33,889 nucleotides of DNA, from assembly GCF_005893125.1 (NCBI RefSeq), contig NZ_VCJS01000136.1:1-33889 (forward strand). Direction: 5' to 3'. How positions within the stretch are numbered: the first letter of the stretch is position 1; every line of letters starts with the position of its first letter. The position numbers were made by a program, and so were the translations under genes. Of the stretch, positions 21,154 through 29,000 are shown in pieces. Below the pieces are notes generated by a model. It saw nothing but the letters and a program-made list of their open reading frames with translations. It was not told the origin of the DNA and searched no databases. The stretch comes from Nonomuraea basaltis (GTDB lineage: Bacteria > Actinomycetota > Actinomycetes > Streptosporangiales > Streptosporangiaceae).

Positions 21154-22201
21154 CCGGCTGCCCGCCCACGTCGTCCCCGCCGCCGGCGAGCTCGTCGCCG
21201 GCGACGTCGTCCGCGTGGACCCGATCCGAAACCCGTACCGCGCCTACCTGGACAACCTGCGCTCCCCTGGCTCGAAGACCGCGATGCGCGGCTGCCTGGA
21301 CCGGATGACGCGCATCATGCAGGGTGAACCGCTCGACGACCAGACGGTGTCCGGTGAGAACTTCCCGTGGCAGATCCTCCGCTACGAGCACACCACCCGG
21401 CTGCGCGCCGAACTGCTGAAGCAGGGGTGGTCCGCCGCCTACATCAACAAGCACCTCGTCGCCCTGCGGCGGGTGCTGAAGGAAGCATGGCGGCTCGACC
21501 TGCTGTCCGCTGAGGACTATCAGCGCGCCATCGACCTTGAACAGGAAGACGCCTCCACCCTCCCGGCCGGCCGCCGCATCCCCGCTGACGCGCTCGCGGT
21601 GCTGCTCGCGGTGTGCGACGACCCCGACAAGCCCGCCGATGTGCGCGACCGCGCCATGCTCGCCGTCCTCTACACGTCCGGGGTACGGCGCGAGGAACTC
21701 GTCTCCCGCGACCTGGCCGACTGGGACCGCGAAACCAACAGCATCCGCGTGCTCGGCAAACGCTCCAAGGAGCGCATGGCGTACGTGCCCGACGACACCG
21801 CCGCCCTCATCGAGCAGTGGATCAGCGTGCGCGGCCGCACCCCCGGCGCCCTCTTCCCCTCCATCTGGAAAGGCGGACGGCTCCGCACTGACGCCAACGG
21901 CCGGCCCACCCACATGACCGGGCAAGCCCTGCGCAAGATGCTGATGAAACGCGTCAGCCAGGCCGCGCAGCTCGACCCGGAGACGATGGGGAAGCAGCCG
22001 ATCCGGGCGCACGACTTCCGCCGCACGTTCATCGGCGAACTACTCGACGCTGGCGTGGACCTGGCCACCGCGCAGGCTCTCGTCGGCCACTCCTCGCCCG
22101 CGACGACCGCCCGGTACGACCGGCGGCCAGAGAAGACCCGCCGAGCCGCGGTCAACCGGCTACGATTGCCCAACCGTGCCGTCCCCGAGGAAAGGGACTG
22201 A
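21140..22201 (+). CDS. Tyrosine recombinase / integrase
   Basis: 353 residues from GTG 21140. An N-terminal core-binding SAM-like domain (about 30-140) is followed by the catalytic domain (about 145-345). Catalytic residues are visible: Arg183 (SGVRREEL), probable Lys207, His291/Arg294 (HDFRRTF), His317 (GHSS) and nucleophile Tyr326 (ARYDRRP). The active site is complete. These enzymes cut and rejoin DNA at att sites or resolve dimers. No tRNA or obvious att repeat is seen nearby. The arrangement with helper-like genes suggests the integrase of an element of which this window holds parts, but ends cannot be placed. Confidence 0.88.
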   Translation: MTTTDRLPAHVVPAAGELVAGDVVRVDPIRNPYRAYLDNLRSPGSKTAMRGCLDRMTRIMQGEPLDDQTVSGENFPWQILRYEHTTRLRAELLKQGWSAAYINKHLVALRRVLKEAWRLDLLSAEDYQRAIDLEQEDASTLPAGRRIPADALAVLLAVCDDPDKPADVRDRAMLAVLYTSGVRREELVSRDLADWDRETNSIRVLGKRSKERMAYVPDDTAALIEQWISVRGRTPGALFPSIWKGGRLRTDANGRPTHMTGQALRKMLMKRVSQAAQLDPETMGKQPIRAHDFRRTFIGELLDAGVDLATAQALVGHSSPATTARYDRRPEKTRRAAVNRLRLPNRAVPEERD

Positions 22202-22224
22202 CCTTGGCGGTGGTTCTTCCCTGC

Positions 22225-23793
22225 TCACGTCCCTGTTTCCATGCCATCAGCATTGGGTTTTGAACCACCATCTAGATCAATCCCTTTGGTGCCGGCCAGT
22301 GCCGCATCGGCCAGGCTGGCACCCTTCAGTACCGCACCTGCGAGATTGGCTCCGGCAAGATTTGCGCGGATCAGCTTCGCTCGAGTCAGGTCTGCGTTGG
22401 TCAGATCTGCGCCCTTCAGTATGGAGTCGGTCAGATCGGCACCAGAGAGGTTGGCGCCCATAAGATTTGCCTCGGTGAGGTCAGCGCTGATTAGATCTGC
22501 CCCGCCTAGGTCCGCGCCGATCAGCCTCGCGCGAATCAGATCAACCCTGCTCAGGTCGGCATTAGATAGGTCCGCCATGCTCAACTTCGCGTCGGTGAGT
22601 TCCGCGGCGACGAGTGTAGCGTCGTGTAGGTTTGCGTTGACCAACCTCGCGCGGAGCAGTTTGGCGCCTGTCAGATTCGCGCCTTCGAGGTTTGCATCGG
22701 TTAGATTTGCTTTGATCATACGTGCGTCAACCAATCGGGCACCTCGAAGGTAGGCGCGGACCAGCCTTGAACGGATCATGTTGGCACGGTACAGCTTGGC
22801 GCCGTCCAAGATCGCCTTAGTCAAATTGGCGTCGTTTAGAATGGCCTCTTCCAATTTCGCTGAGAACATTTTGGCGCCCGCCATGTAGGCGTTGCTTAGG
22901 TCTGCGCGTCCTAGCTCCGCCCATTGCAGTTGTGCGCGAATCATGTTGGCGCCAGGCAGATCCGCGTCGGTCAGATCCACCCGGTAGAGGTTGGCGCCCT
23001 TGAGATCGACATTAGCTAGGTAGCTGCCGGTCAATTGGAGTTCCGCAAGGTCGAGCGTGCGGTGCTCAGGACGACAGGGGCGGCGACCAATAGCCGTGAG
23101 CGCGGCTTGGACATCAGCTTCGGGCCGTCTCGGTGATACGCGATCAGTTCCAGGGGTCGGGAATGCAGGGAAACGGCGAGGAGGGGACGGGGAGGCGGGA
23201 GCGGCGCGGCGGCGGATGAATGTTTCCAGGACTTCGACGACCTCGTCGTGATGTGCTCGAGAATCACGGGCAACGTGGGCGAGTGCGTAGACACCGCCGA
23301 GACAAACATCGATGTCATCGGAGCTGAGGCGTTCCAGTGCCTTGGTGAACCGGTCGGTTACTTGTCCGCGATGGGAGAGCCGGTAGGTGCGGGCTGTGTA
23401 TAGCAGACCGATGGCCACCACTACTGCGCCACCGACTGAGACGATCAAGAAGCGGGCATTGTGCCTATCCTTCTCGTCGGTCAGGTCCATCACGTCGGGC
23501 ACCTTCCACAAGGCCAGCCCATACCCGACCGCTGCGGACATGAGCAGCAGGGCAGTGATGCCGGCCAAGAGGATCCGCACGGCCGGGCGCACGGCGGTAC
23601 GCTGCGTCAGGCGTCTCGCTTCCCGAAGCCGTATGCCCATACGTCGAATCAATGCGGCTACTACGGCACGCACTTCCGATTGAAGGTTTTGCCTTTCCGC
23701 CAGGAGCAGCACGCTAATGAGGCGAACACGCTTGAGTGGGCTTGCGCCGGTCCTCTTAGCCAAGCGTCGTGCTTCCCGAAGTCGCGGGCCCAT
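22225..23793 (-). CDS. Membrane-anchored pentapeptide-repeat protein
   Basis: 522 residues, ATG 23791-23793, without a clear ribosome binding site (an internal ATG at residue 52 is an alternative). Two transmembrane helices lie near residues 73-95 and 114-132 (ILLAGITALLLMSAAVGYGLALW; FLIVSVGGAVVVAIGLLY). A helical domain with VCLGGVYALAHVARDS precedes about 50 pentapeptide repeats of the A(D/N)LxxA type (about residues 245-505), which fold as a right-handed square beta-helix. The motif RLREARRL occurs twice at the N-terminus (residues 4 and 55). GC content is visibly lower than in neighbours, with A/T third positions, suggesting separate acquisition. Its function is not predictable; some pentapeptide proteins protect gyrase by mimicking DNA. 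Confidence 0.85.
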   Translation of the reverse strand: MGPRLREARRLAKRTGASPLKRVRLISVLLLAERQNLQSEVRAVVAALIRRMGIRLREARRLTQRTAVRPAVRILLAGITALLLMSAAVGYGLALWKVPDVMDLTDEKDRHNARFLIVSVGGAVVVAIGLLYTARTYRLSHRGQVTDRFTKALERLSSDDIDVCLGGVYALAHVARDSRAHHDEVVEVLETFIRRRAAPASPSPPRRFPAFPTPGTDRVSPRRPEADVQAALTAIGRRPCRPEHRTLDLAELQLTGSYLANVDLKGANLYRVDLTDADLPGANMIRAQLQWAELGRADLSNAYMAGAKMFSAKLEEAILNDANLTKAILDGAKLYRANMIRSRLVRAYLRGARLVDARMIKANLTDANLEGANLTGAKLLRARLVNANLHDATLVAAELTDAKLSMADLSNADLSRVDLIRARLIGADLGGADLISADLTEANLMGANLSGADLTDSILKGADLTNADLTRAKLIRANLAGANLAGAVLKGASLADAALAGTKGIDLDGGSKPNADGMETGT

Positions 23794-24005
23794 AGAGGGA
23801 AGTGAACCCCGCTGTGAATAGCATGCGCCACCGGGCCGAGGTGTGCTATCAGCCAGGAATGATCAAGTTTGGTAGATTTTCTTGGTTGCTCCGGCTCGAA
23901 CGCTGCTGGCGCGCGATGGGCGCAACCACGACAGGAACGCTCGCCAACAGGTCCCTGGCTGGGCCCTAAGTTGTATGAGGTCTCTATCCACCAGAAGGAT
24001 GGGCT

Positions 24006-24200
24006 CTACCTGCGGGGTAGCCTCACGACCTCTACGAGCGTGGCGAGATCGCTGACGTGTTCACGGACCTGAGCCACCGACCGGCAGTCGCCCAGCAGAT
24101 AGCGCCGCTTGCCGTACCAGCGGTAGACCGTGAGGACCTGTCGGTCCTGGAGGATCTTGCCCTCGACCTCAATCCCGTCCGTGCCCACCCACAACCGCAT
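24006..24200 (-). CDS. Small hypothetical protein (64 aa)
   Basis: ATG at 24198-24200 (MRLWVGTDGIEVEGKIL) is preferred over a TTG five codons upstream. The product is strand-rich (GIEVEGKILQDRQVLTVYRWYGKRRYLLGDCRSVAQVREHV), ending in a helix and VVRLPRR. Similar small proteins with VGxDGIEVEGKI are common in actinomycetes near mobile DNA, with no known role. The 212-nt region 23794-24005 upstream of the pentapeptide gene holds no convincing gene. Confidence 0.6.
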   Translation of the reverse strand: MRLWVGTDGIEVEGKILQDRQVLTVYRWYGKRRYLLGDCRSVAQVREHVSDLATLVEVVRLPRR

Positions 24201-24318
24201 ACCCGAATCGTACAAAAGGTGCTATTGGACGCAATTCGGGCTCGGTCAATTTGAGGTGGACACTAAACGCAAGGCCGCCATATGGTCCTCTCTCCGCTCA
24301 AGCGAGGAAGATCGTCCA

Positions 24319-24528
24319 ATGACCGGTACAGCGCACCAGTGGGCAGCCGCCGTCCATGTCCCCATCACCACCGAGCAGGCCCGCGCCGCCGCTAGCACCC
24401 AGCAGATGACCATCGATACCACCACCAGCGTCACCATGGATGGGATCTACTGCACGGCGTGCCGAGGGCGGTACGGACACCCGCATACCGGCCCGTCCTG
24501 CCCCGTGGAAATCGGAGGCAGACACTAA
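24319..24528 (+). CDS. Small hypothetical protein with CxxC...C motif (69 aa)
   Basis: ATG 24319 follows GAGGAAG. The C-terminal part GIYCTACRGRYGHPHTGPSCPVE is a likely zinc knuckle. The upstream leader begins CATATGGTCCTCTC, very like that of the next gene's hairpin at 24541, but here the second arm is degenerate. Confidence 0.52.
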   Translation: MTGTAHQWAAAVHVPITTEQARAAASTQQMTIDTTTSVTMDGIYCTACRGRYGHPHTGPSCPVEIGGRH

Positions 24529-24543
24529 CCCGAGCAGCCTCAT

Positions 24544-24574
24544 ACGGTCCTCTCCCCACTATGGAGAGGACCGT
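24544..24574 (+). promoter_or_regulatory. Hairpin sequestering the ribosome binding site of the next gene
   Basis: ACGGTCCTCTCC (24544-24555), loop CCACTAT, GGAGAGGACCGT (24563-24574): a perfect 12-bp stem. The 3' arm contains GGAGAGGA, the only Shine-Dalgarno candidate for the ATG at 24580, so folding should block initiation unless opened by translation, a protein or RNA processing. Confidence 0.68.
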
Positions 24575-24579
24575 TTCTC

Positions 24580-24894
24580 ATGCTCGGCCTGTTCCCCCTC
24601 AAGAAGGCGCCCGCGCCTGACCGGCTGTTGTGGATGCCCTCGGCGCCCCGCACGATCCGCTGGCACGTGATGACCCGCCGGTACTCGCCGAAGTCCCGCC
24701 GTAACTTCCGCCGCATCCTCCTCGCCGCAGAGGCCCGCAACGTACGGGTCACCGTCCAGCATGACCACGGCATGCTGTTCCGGCTCCACCTGCTCAAGCT
24801 CACCGGCACGCCGGCCGCCCTGGACGCCCTGGACGCCCTGTTCAACCACCTCGCCGACGTACGGCCCGCCGTGACGCCCTGGTGGATCCGATGA
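24580..24894 (+). CDS. Basic hypothetical protein (104 aa)
   Basis: ATG 24580 lies immediately after the hairpin at 24544-24574. The protein is strongly basic (PRTIRWHVMTRRYSPKSRRNFRRILLAAEARNVRVTVQHDHGMLFRLHLLKLTG), perhaps nucleic-acid binding, with a C-terminal helix and VTPWWIR. It overlaps the next gene by ATGA. No family recognised. Confidence 0.58.
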   Translation: MLGLFPLKKAPAPDRLLWMPSAPRTIRWHVMTRRYSPKSRRNFRRILLAAEARNVRVTVQHDHGMLFRLHLLKLTGTPAALDALDALFNHLADVRPAVTPWWIR

Positions 24895-25208
24895 GCGGCC
24901 TGACCTTCGGACGCGTACGGGCCTTCATGCTCGGCCCCGCAGGCTCCAGCCCGACCGACGTGGACGGCTGGCAGGACTTCGGTTACATCGAAGGCGACGG
25001 CATTGCCTTCGCGCCGGACCCCCTGCCGCAGACGGAGCGGCTGAAGCCGTGGCCATCCGGCCCCATCTCGTTCACGATCCCGATCCGCTGGATCCGCTGC
25101 TCGTGGCAGGCCCACCGCTGCCTCTACGGGCGGCCGCACCCCGAACAGCGGCGAGCCAAGACGCTCTACCGGCAGCGGGCCCGCCGCCGGGCAAGGGGAC
25201 GCCGATGA
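24891..25208 (+). CDS. Hypothetical protein with Arg-rich tail (105 aa)
   Basis: ATG 24891 overlaps the previous stop. The N-terminal half (VRAFMLGPAGSSPTDVDGWQDFGYIEGDGIAFAPDPLPQTE) is followed by a probable beta-strand pair and a very basic end (RAKTLYRQRARRRARGRR) suggesting RNA or DNA contact. Overlaps the next ATG. Phage- or plasmid-like in style; function unknown. Confidence 0.55.
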   Translation: MSGLTFGRVRAFMLGPAGSSPTDVDGWQDFGYIEGDGIAFAPDPLPQTERLKPWPSGPISFTIPIRWIRCSWQAHRCLYGRPHPEQRRAKTLYRQRARRRARGRR

Positions 25209-25750
25209 GCCGCCTCTATGACGAGCTCAGCACCCGCGAGCCCGGCACGGCCACGCCCAGCTTCGACGTGCAACAGGCCCGCGACATGGTTGCGTGGCTC
25301 CGCACCACCCTCACCGGGACCCAGGTCCTGGCCGAACGCGCCGAAGGCGGCACCGTCGCCTGGCACATCCAGGCCAGCGACCACCAGTTCGTGGACCTCG
25401 CTTCCCGCCTCGCCGGCGGCAGCGTCATGCCCGTCACGTACGGCGGAGATCAGGGCGCCATGATGCGGCGCGACGCCGAGCACGCCGTACGCCACCACCC
25501 CCTGCACGAGTACGAGATCGCCAAGTACCACCTGAGCCTGCTCGACCAGCACGCCATCCAGGAAGAGAAGATCTACCGCTACGACGACGGCGGCGGCCGC
25601 GGTCTCGTCCCGTTTGCCACCTGCGCCTACTGCGACACCGGCAACCCGTACGAGGCGCCACACATGGGCTACCCCTGCCCCACCATCCGAGGCCTTATCC
25701 ACGCCCACCGGGACCTGCCCGGCTTCAACCCGGAATGGACCGAACAGTGA
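25205..25750 (+). CDS. Hypothetical protein, DUF6221-like pattern (181 aa)
   Basis: ATG 25205 overlaps the previous stop. The C-terminal part (DAEHAVRHHPLHEYEIAKYHLSLLDQHAIQEEKIY then FATCAYCDTGNPYEAPHMGYPCPTIRGLIHAHRDLPGFNPEW) has the H-x-P...R/K helix and Cys-rich end with a closing PGFxxEW, reminiscent of DUF6221-type proteins of actinophages and plasmids. CAYC plus a later Cys may bind zinc. The assignment is by eye only. It overlaps the following, IS-interrupted gene. Confidence 0.58.
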   Translation: MSRLYDELSTREPGTATPSFDVQQARDMVAWLRTTLTGTQVLAERAEGGTVAWHIQASDHQFVDLASRLAGGSVMPVTYGGDQGAMMRRDAEHAVRHHPLHEYEIAKYHLSLLDQHAIQEEKIYRYDDGGGRGLVPFATCAYCDTGNPYEAPHMGYPCPTIRGLIHAHRDLPGFNPEWTEQ

Positions 25751-25890
25751 CCATGGCCGTAGACGTCATCGCCGCCGCCCGCCAGAGCCTCGCCGAGACG
25801 GAGCGGATGGTCCACGCCGTCCTCGCCGACCCCGGCCACGTCACCGACAGCCCCGCCGCCGGCACCTTCATGGGGCGAGTTCCATCCTGA
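25747..25890 (+). pseudogene. 5' fragment of a gene split by the IS element
   Basis: GTG 25747 encodes VTMAVDVIAAARQSLAETER, continuing to about residue 42, then enters the IS left end and stops at 25888-25890. Removing 25874-27595 and one copy of the CATGG duplication joins GTFM to EHGPGLLLRMVAAHHD of the 3' part at 27597 in frame. The intact protein would have been about 219 residues, with two helical segments typical of DUF6221-like genes. Confidence 0.7.
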
Positions 25891-25900
25891 AGTCGCAGGT
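25874..25900 (+). repeat. Left terminal inverted repeat of the IS
   Basis: Begins GGCGAGTTCCATCC directly after the CATGG target copy; pairs with 27569-27595 at 24 of 27 positions. Confidence 0.85.
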
Positions 25901-26081
25901 CACGGGGCTGGTGTGATCGTGTCTGGGCATGCTCAGCCTGCTGGAAGCTGCTGATCATCGCGGTAGATCATCTGTCACGGGCGGGCCGGGGTTTCTTGCC
26001 GGTTCGGGCACCGCTGACAGCATGCCCCATCTACGATGCGTATCTGAACGGTTATCTTCGGTAATCGACGGAAGGGGTGAG

Positions 26082-26510
26082 ATGTCACTGCTGGAACGGA
26101 TCACCACACGCCGTGCGGAACTATCCGACCAGGCACAACATCTGGCCAAGCAACTGGCCGAGGTCGAGGGCGAACTGGAGCGGATGAGCGTGGCCGAGCA
26201 GGTCGTCACCCAGATGCTCGCCGCCGACGACCTGGCCGATCCCGAGCACGCCACGGCCACTGCCGGCTTCATGATGATCCCCTACCGGCATCAAGCCGAC
26301 GGCCCCGACGACTTGCCCGCCGACTACCAACTGCTGCTGAACACGGTGGCCGACGCGAATGGGGCACTGATCTGCAAGGACATCTGCCGCGCAGCGGGCC
26401 TGAGCACCGAGCCGGGCCCGGTGGAGGGCACCCGGGCCAAGCTGAACCGGCTGGCCGAGCGGGGCTGGCTGCGCAAGACGCCGGCCGGGAGCTTCGCCCG
26501 CATGTCCTGA
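26082..26510 (+). CDS. IS-borne coiled-coil/winged-helix accessory protein (142 aa)
   Basis: ATG 26082 (MSLLERITTRRAELSDQ) follows GAAGGGGTGAG; upstream in-frame starts lack such a site. Residues about 5-45 are a heptad-rich coiled coil (AQHLAKQLAEVEGELERMSVAEQVV). Residues about 85-142 look like a winged helix (LPADYQLLLNTVADANGALICKDICRAAGL..VEGTRAKLNRLAERGWLRKT). Relatives of this layout occur repeatedly in actinomycete genomes. Its place inside the IS upstream of the transposase suggests a regulator or targeting partner of transposition. Confidence 0.65.
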   Translation: MSLLERITTRRAELSDQAQHLAKQLAEVEGELERMSVAEQVVTQMLAADDLADPEHATATAGFMMIPYRHQADGPDDLPADYQLLLNTVADANGALICKDICRAAGLSTEPGPVEGTRAKLNRLAERGWLRKTPAGSFARMS

Positions 26511-26528
26511 CCGCCAGATCCCCGCCGC

Positions 26529-26563
26529 GACACGGCGACACGGCGACACGGCGACACGGCGAC
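26529..26563. repeat. 8-bp tandem repeat (GACACGGC x4 plus remnant)
   Basis: Four exact copies of GACACGGC (26529-26560) and a partial fifth lie between the stop of the accessory gene and the transposase start. A unit of 8 is prone to slippage; copy number may affect the spacing or expression of the transposase. Confidence 0.8.
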
Positions 26564-26660
26564 ACGGCGACGATACGAATACCGGCAGCTTTCGGCCCCT
26601 GACCGGCGGCGACACACCGATCCCCGAGCAAGGACGCCCCCGGCAGGGATATCGCGGTGT

Positions 26661-27494
26661 GTGAACAAGACCAACGAGCCCGCCGAGGGCGACACTCACG
26701 CTGTCTACACCTGCCGTCTGCCGCTGTCCACCACAACGCTCACCTTCGTCACCGGCGTGCTGCGCGAGCACCTGAAGGCGATCGGCTCGCGCTGGCGCAA
26801 GCTCCCCACAGGGAAGATCACCATCATCGTGCTCGCCGTCCTGCGCCATGACCAGCGCATCACCGACATGGCCGGCGGCAACCACGTCTCACCCGGCACC
26901 GTGCTGCGCTGGGTCCGCGAGGTCATCGCCCTGCTCGCAGCCCGCGCGCCGCGACTGGACCGCGCCCTGAAGAAGATCACGAAGGCGGGCGGAGAGGTCG
27001 TCCTGATCGACGGCACCCTGATCCGCACCGAACGCCGAACCGGAGCCGATGACCGCAAGAACTACTCAGGCAAGCACAAGACCCACGGCCTGTTGTTCCT
27101 CGCCCTGACCGATGTCGCGGGGAACCTGCTGTGGATCTCCGCCGCCCGCCCCGGCCGCTCATCCGAGATCACCACCGCCCGCCACAACCACATCGTCCAG
27201 AAACTACGGGACGCGGGCCTGGGCGCCCTCGCCGACCTCGGCTTCGTCGGCCTGGATGACGACCCCGACGATCCGATCGTCATCACCGGCCGCAAAGCCA
27301 CCCGAGACAAGCCCCTCACCCGCACGCAAAAGCAGGTCAACCAACTGATCGCCAGTGAACGCGCTCCCGTCGAGCACGGCTTCGCCGACCTGAAGAACTG
27401 GCGGATCCTCACCAAACTCCGCCTCGACCCGGCCCTGGCCACCATGCTGCTGCGCGCGCTGCTGGTGCTGACCACCATCGAGACCGCCCGATGA
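26661..27494 (+). CDS. IS5-family DDE transposase
   Basis: 277 residues from GTG 26661. An N-terminal helix-turn-helix (HDQRITDMAGGNHVSPGTVLRWVREVI, about 63-89) precedes the RNase-H-like catalytic domain with the triad Asp117 (VVLIDGTLI), Asp192 (LADLGFVG) and Glu238 (APVEHGFADLKNWRIL). KNYSGKHKTHGL (134-144) is the conserved DDE_Tnp_4 segment. Length and motifs are complete, so it is probably active. It cuts at the 27-bp inverted repeats. Confidence 0.9.
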   Translation: MNKTNEPAEGDTHAVYTCRLPLSTTTLTFVTGVLREHLKAIGSRWRKLPTGKITIIVLAVLRHDQRITDMAGGNHVSPGTVLRWVREVIALLAARAPRLDRALKKITKAGGEVVLIDGTLIRTERRTGADDRKNYSGKHKTHGLLFLALTDVAGNLLWISAARPGRSSEITTARHNHIVQKLRDAGLGALADLGFVGLDDDPDDPIVITGRKATRDKPLTRTQKQVNQLIASERAPVEHGFADLKNWRILTKLRLDPALATMLLRALLVLTTIETAR

Positions 27495-27568
27495 CAGATG
27501 ATCACCCGCCATGATTCACCTCCGCCACCTGCCCGAGCATCCCCAACCGACCTCATACAAGGCCCTCT

Positions 27569-27595
27569 ACCTGCGGATTCAGGATGGAATTCGCC
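27569..27595 (-). repeat. Right terminal inverted repeat of the IS
   Basis: Ends with GGATGGAATTCGCC, followed directly by CATGG (27596-27600). Confidence 0.85.
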
Positions 27596-27596
27596 C

Positions 27597-28130
27597 ATGG
27601 AGCACGGGCCCGGCCTGCTGCTGCGCATGGTGGCTGCTCACCACGACCTGCTTGACCAACTCGACGCCGCCAAGGCGCGGAACAAGGTCTCCGCCATGAA
27701 CTACGCCGATTGGATCGACGGCAGCCAGCACGAGCGGCCGCTCCCGGACGGGCCCCGCGACGAGCTCATCCCCGGACTGGAAGCCGCGGCCCGCACCCTG
27801 TGCGCCCCGTACCCCGACCCCAAGCCCGGCGTACGCCGCTGGCTGGAGCAGCTCGCCGACCACTGGCAGCACGACACCCCCGAGCCGCCCACTCTGCCGT
27901 CGCACCTGCGCGTCATGGTCGCCGAGTCGTGGGTGTCCTGGGCGGCCCGCGCCGACATGGACGTCCGCACGTCCGGCCCGGAAGCCGGGAAGCTCCACAC
28001 GACCGGCCCCATGAAGGTCATGTTCCACGCCCGCCTGTGGGACGGCACGCAGATCGACAGCAGCGAACGCGACACCCCCACCGACACGCCCTCCTCCAGC
28101 GAGCCCTCAGGAGCCACCGATGCCCACTGA
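27597..28130 (+). CDS. 3' part of the IS-split gene, possibly still translated (177 aa)
   Basis: ATG 27597 lies in the target-site duplicate and was an internal Met (GTFM-EHGPG) of the original gene. The sequence (MVAAHHDLLDQLDAAKARNKVSAMNYADWIDGSQ) is helical, then LRVMVAESWVSWAARADMDVRTS, ending in a Ser/Thr-rich tail. No good ribosome binding site lies upstream within the IS end, so expression is uncertain. It overlaps the next gene by 11 nt. Function unknown. Confidence 0.55.
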   Translation: MEHGPGLLLRMVAAHHDLLDQLDAAKARNKVSAMNYADWIDGSQHERPLPDGPRDELIPGLEAAARTLCAPYPDPKPGVRRWLEQLADHWQHDTPEPPTLPSHLRVMVAESWVSWAARADMDVRTSGPEAGKLHTTGPMKVMFHARLWDGTQIDSSERDTPTDTPSSSEPSGATDAH

Positions 28131-28671
28131 CCAGCCCACCCCGGCCGACCTGCTCGCCGCCGACGTCGAACGCCTTGAAATCGCGTACGGCCGCGCCCAC
28201 CAGGCCCTGACCCGCGACCTGCTCGCCCAGGGCGCGTGGCACTCCCCGCAAACGATCCCCGAGGACCTCCGGGACGGGAACGGCCGGTTCATCCTCCTGG
28301 ACGCGCTCACTGGGCTCGTCAACGGCCGCGCCGCCATCGCCAACGCCGCCCGCACCACCACCGGGACCGTGGCGGGTCTCGACGTGGGCCTACTGCTGGA
28401 AGCCCTCGACACGCTGGAAGGGCTCCCAGACGGCGGCAGGAACGTCATGCGATGGGCCCGCCGCAAGCTCGGCCACACGGCGCCCGTCCAGCACGTCGTG
28501 ATCACCGCCTACCAGCAGGCCATGCGCACCCTCACCCTGGAGCCGCCCGTCTACAGCCGCAGCCGCGCCGCCGCGCTCGCCGAGCAGCCCGACCTTCCCG
28601 ACCTAGTCTCCACGCGGGACACGCCGCTCGACCCGCGACCCGCACCAGTACCGCCGCGAGACCAGCCATGA
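28120..28671 (+). CDS. Hypothetical protein (183 aa)
   Basis: ATG 28120, with AGGAG (TCAGGAGCC) upstream. The protein is mostly helical (ADLLAADVERLEIAYGRAHQALTRDLLAQG; FILLDALTGLVNGRAAIANAARTT; VAGLDVGLLLEALDTLEGL), with a Pro/Asp-rich tail that is probably disordered. The final ATGA overlaps the next gene. No family recognised. Confidence 0.58.
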   Translation: MPTDQPTPADLLAADVERLEIAYGRAHQALTRDLLAQGAWHSPQTIPEDLRDGNGRFILLDALTGLVNGRAAIANAARTTTGTVAGLDVGLLLEALDTLEGLPDGGRNVMRWARRKLGHTAPVQHVVITAYQQAMRTLTLEPPVYSRSRAAALAEQPDLPDLVSTRDTPLDPRPAPVPPRDQP

Positions 28672-29000
28672 CGGGCTCCCGGCAGGGCGCCAGGTCCACG
28701 CACGAGGTGCTCGACGAGGCCAGCGAGGACTTCAGCCGGTACGTGGAGCGCACCCTCTTGGCTGATGTCGAACGGTACGTGAACCGCGTGTTCCTCTCGC
28801 GCGCCGAGCTCGATGACCTCGCCGGCTGGAACCCGACCGGCCTGGCCCCGCTCCTGCGAGAGATCGGCCTCTTCGACGTCCAGCTCGTCATCGCCACTCA
28901 CCTGCGCACGCTGCGCGCACGTTCCCGCCGGCACGTCCCCCCGGCGCTGCTCCCCACCCTCACCAGCCAGGAGACCCCATGGCCACGCACGACATGCTGA
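28668..29000 (+). CDS. Hypothetical helical protein (110 aa)
   Basis: ATG 28668 overlaps the previous stop. Its helices (THEVLDEASEDFSRYVERTLLADVERYVNRVFLSRAELDDLAG and GLAPLLREIGLFDVQLVIATHLRTLRARSRR) suggest a small all-alpha protein. It overlaps the next start at 28979 by 22 nt. Function unknown. Confidence 0.55.
   Translation: MTGSRQGARSTHEVLDEASEDFSRYVERTLLADVERYVNRVFLSRAELDDLAGWNPTGLAPLLREIGLFDVQLVIATHLRTLRARSRRHVPPALLPTLTSQETPWPRTTC

Larger units (their letters stand above)
25874..27595 (+). mobile_element. IS5-like insertion sequence with an accessory ORF (1722 bp)
   Basis: 27-bp terminal inverted repeats (25874-25900 and 27569-27595) agree at 24 of 27 positions, starting GGCGA then TTCCATCCTGAA and CGCAGGT. 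CATGG flanks both ends (25869-25873, 27596-27600), a 5-bp target duplication; the last base is ambiguous, so 4 bp is possible. It contains an accessory gene (26082-26510), a short tandem repeat and a complete DDE transposase gene (26661-27494). It interrupts a gene whose halves still match in frame, so insertion is recent. Confidence 0.85.

Noticed and set aside
21000..22300. att site or tRNA next to the integrase
   Set aside because: Looked for a tRNA-like cloverleaf or repeated core near 22201 and found none I can support by eye.
23869..24072. + strand frame ending LGPKLYEVSIHQKDGLYLRG
   Set aside because: No ribosome binding site and a non-ATG start; it overlaps the better-supported minus gene at 24006-24200.
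26529..26563. GACACGGC tandem array as a possible CRISPR or origin iteron
   Set aside because: Units are only 8 bp, contiguous without spacers, and inside the IS; a slippage repeat is the simplest reading.
20340..27760. Further GAGCGGC or GCCGCTC strings, for example near 20380, 25037 and 27741
   Set aside because: All lie inside coding sequence without a closing stem or downstream CCGGAAGGAA, so they are not members of the leader family.
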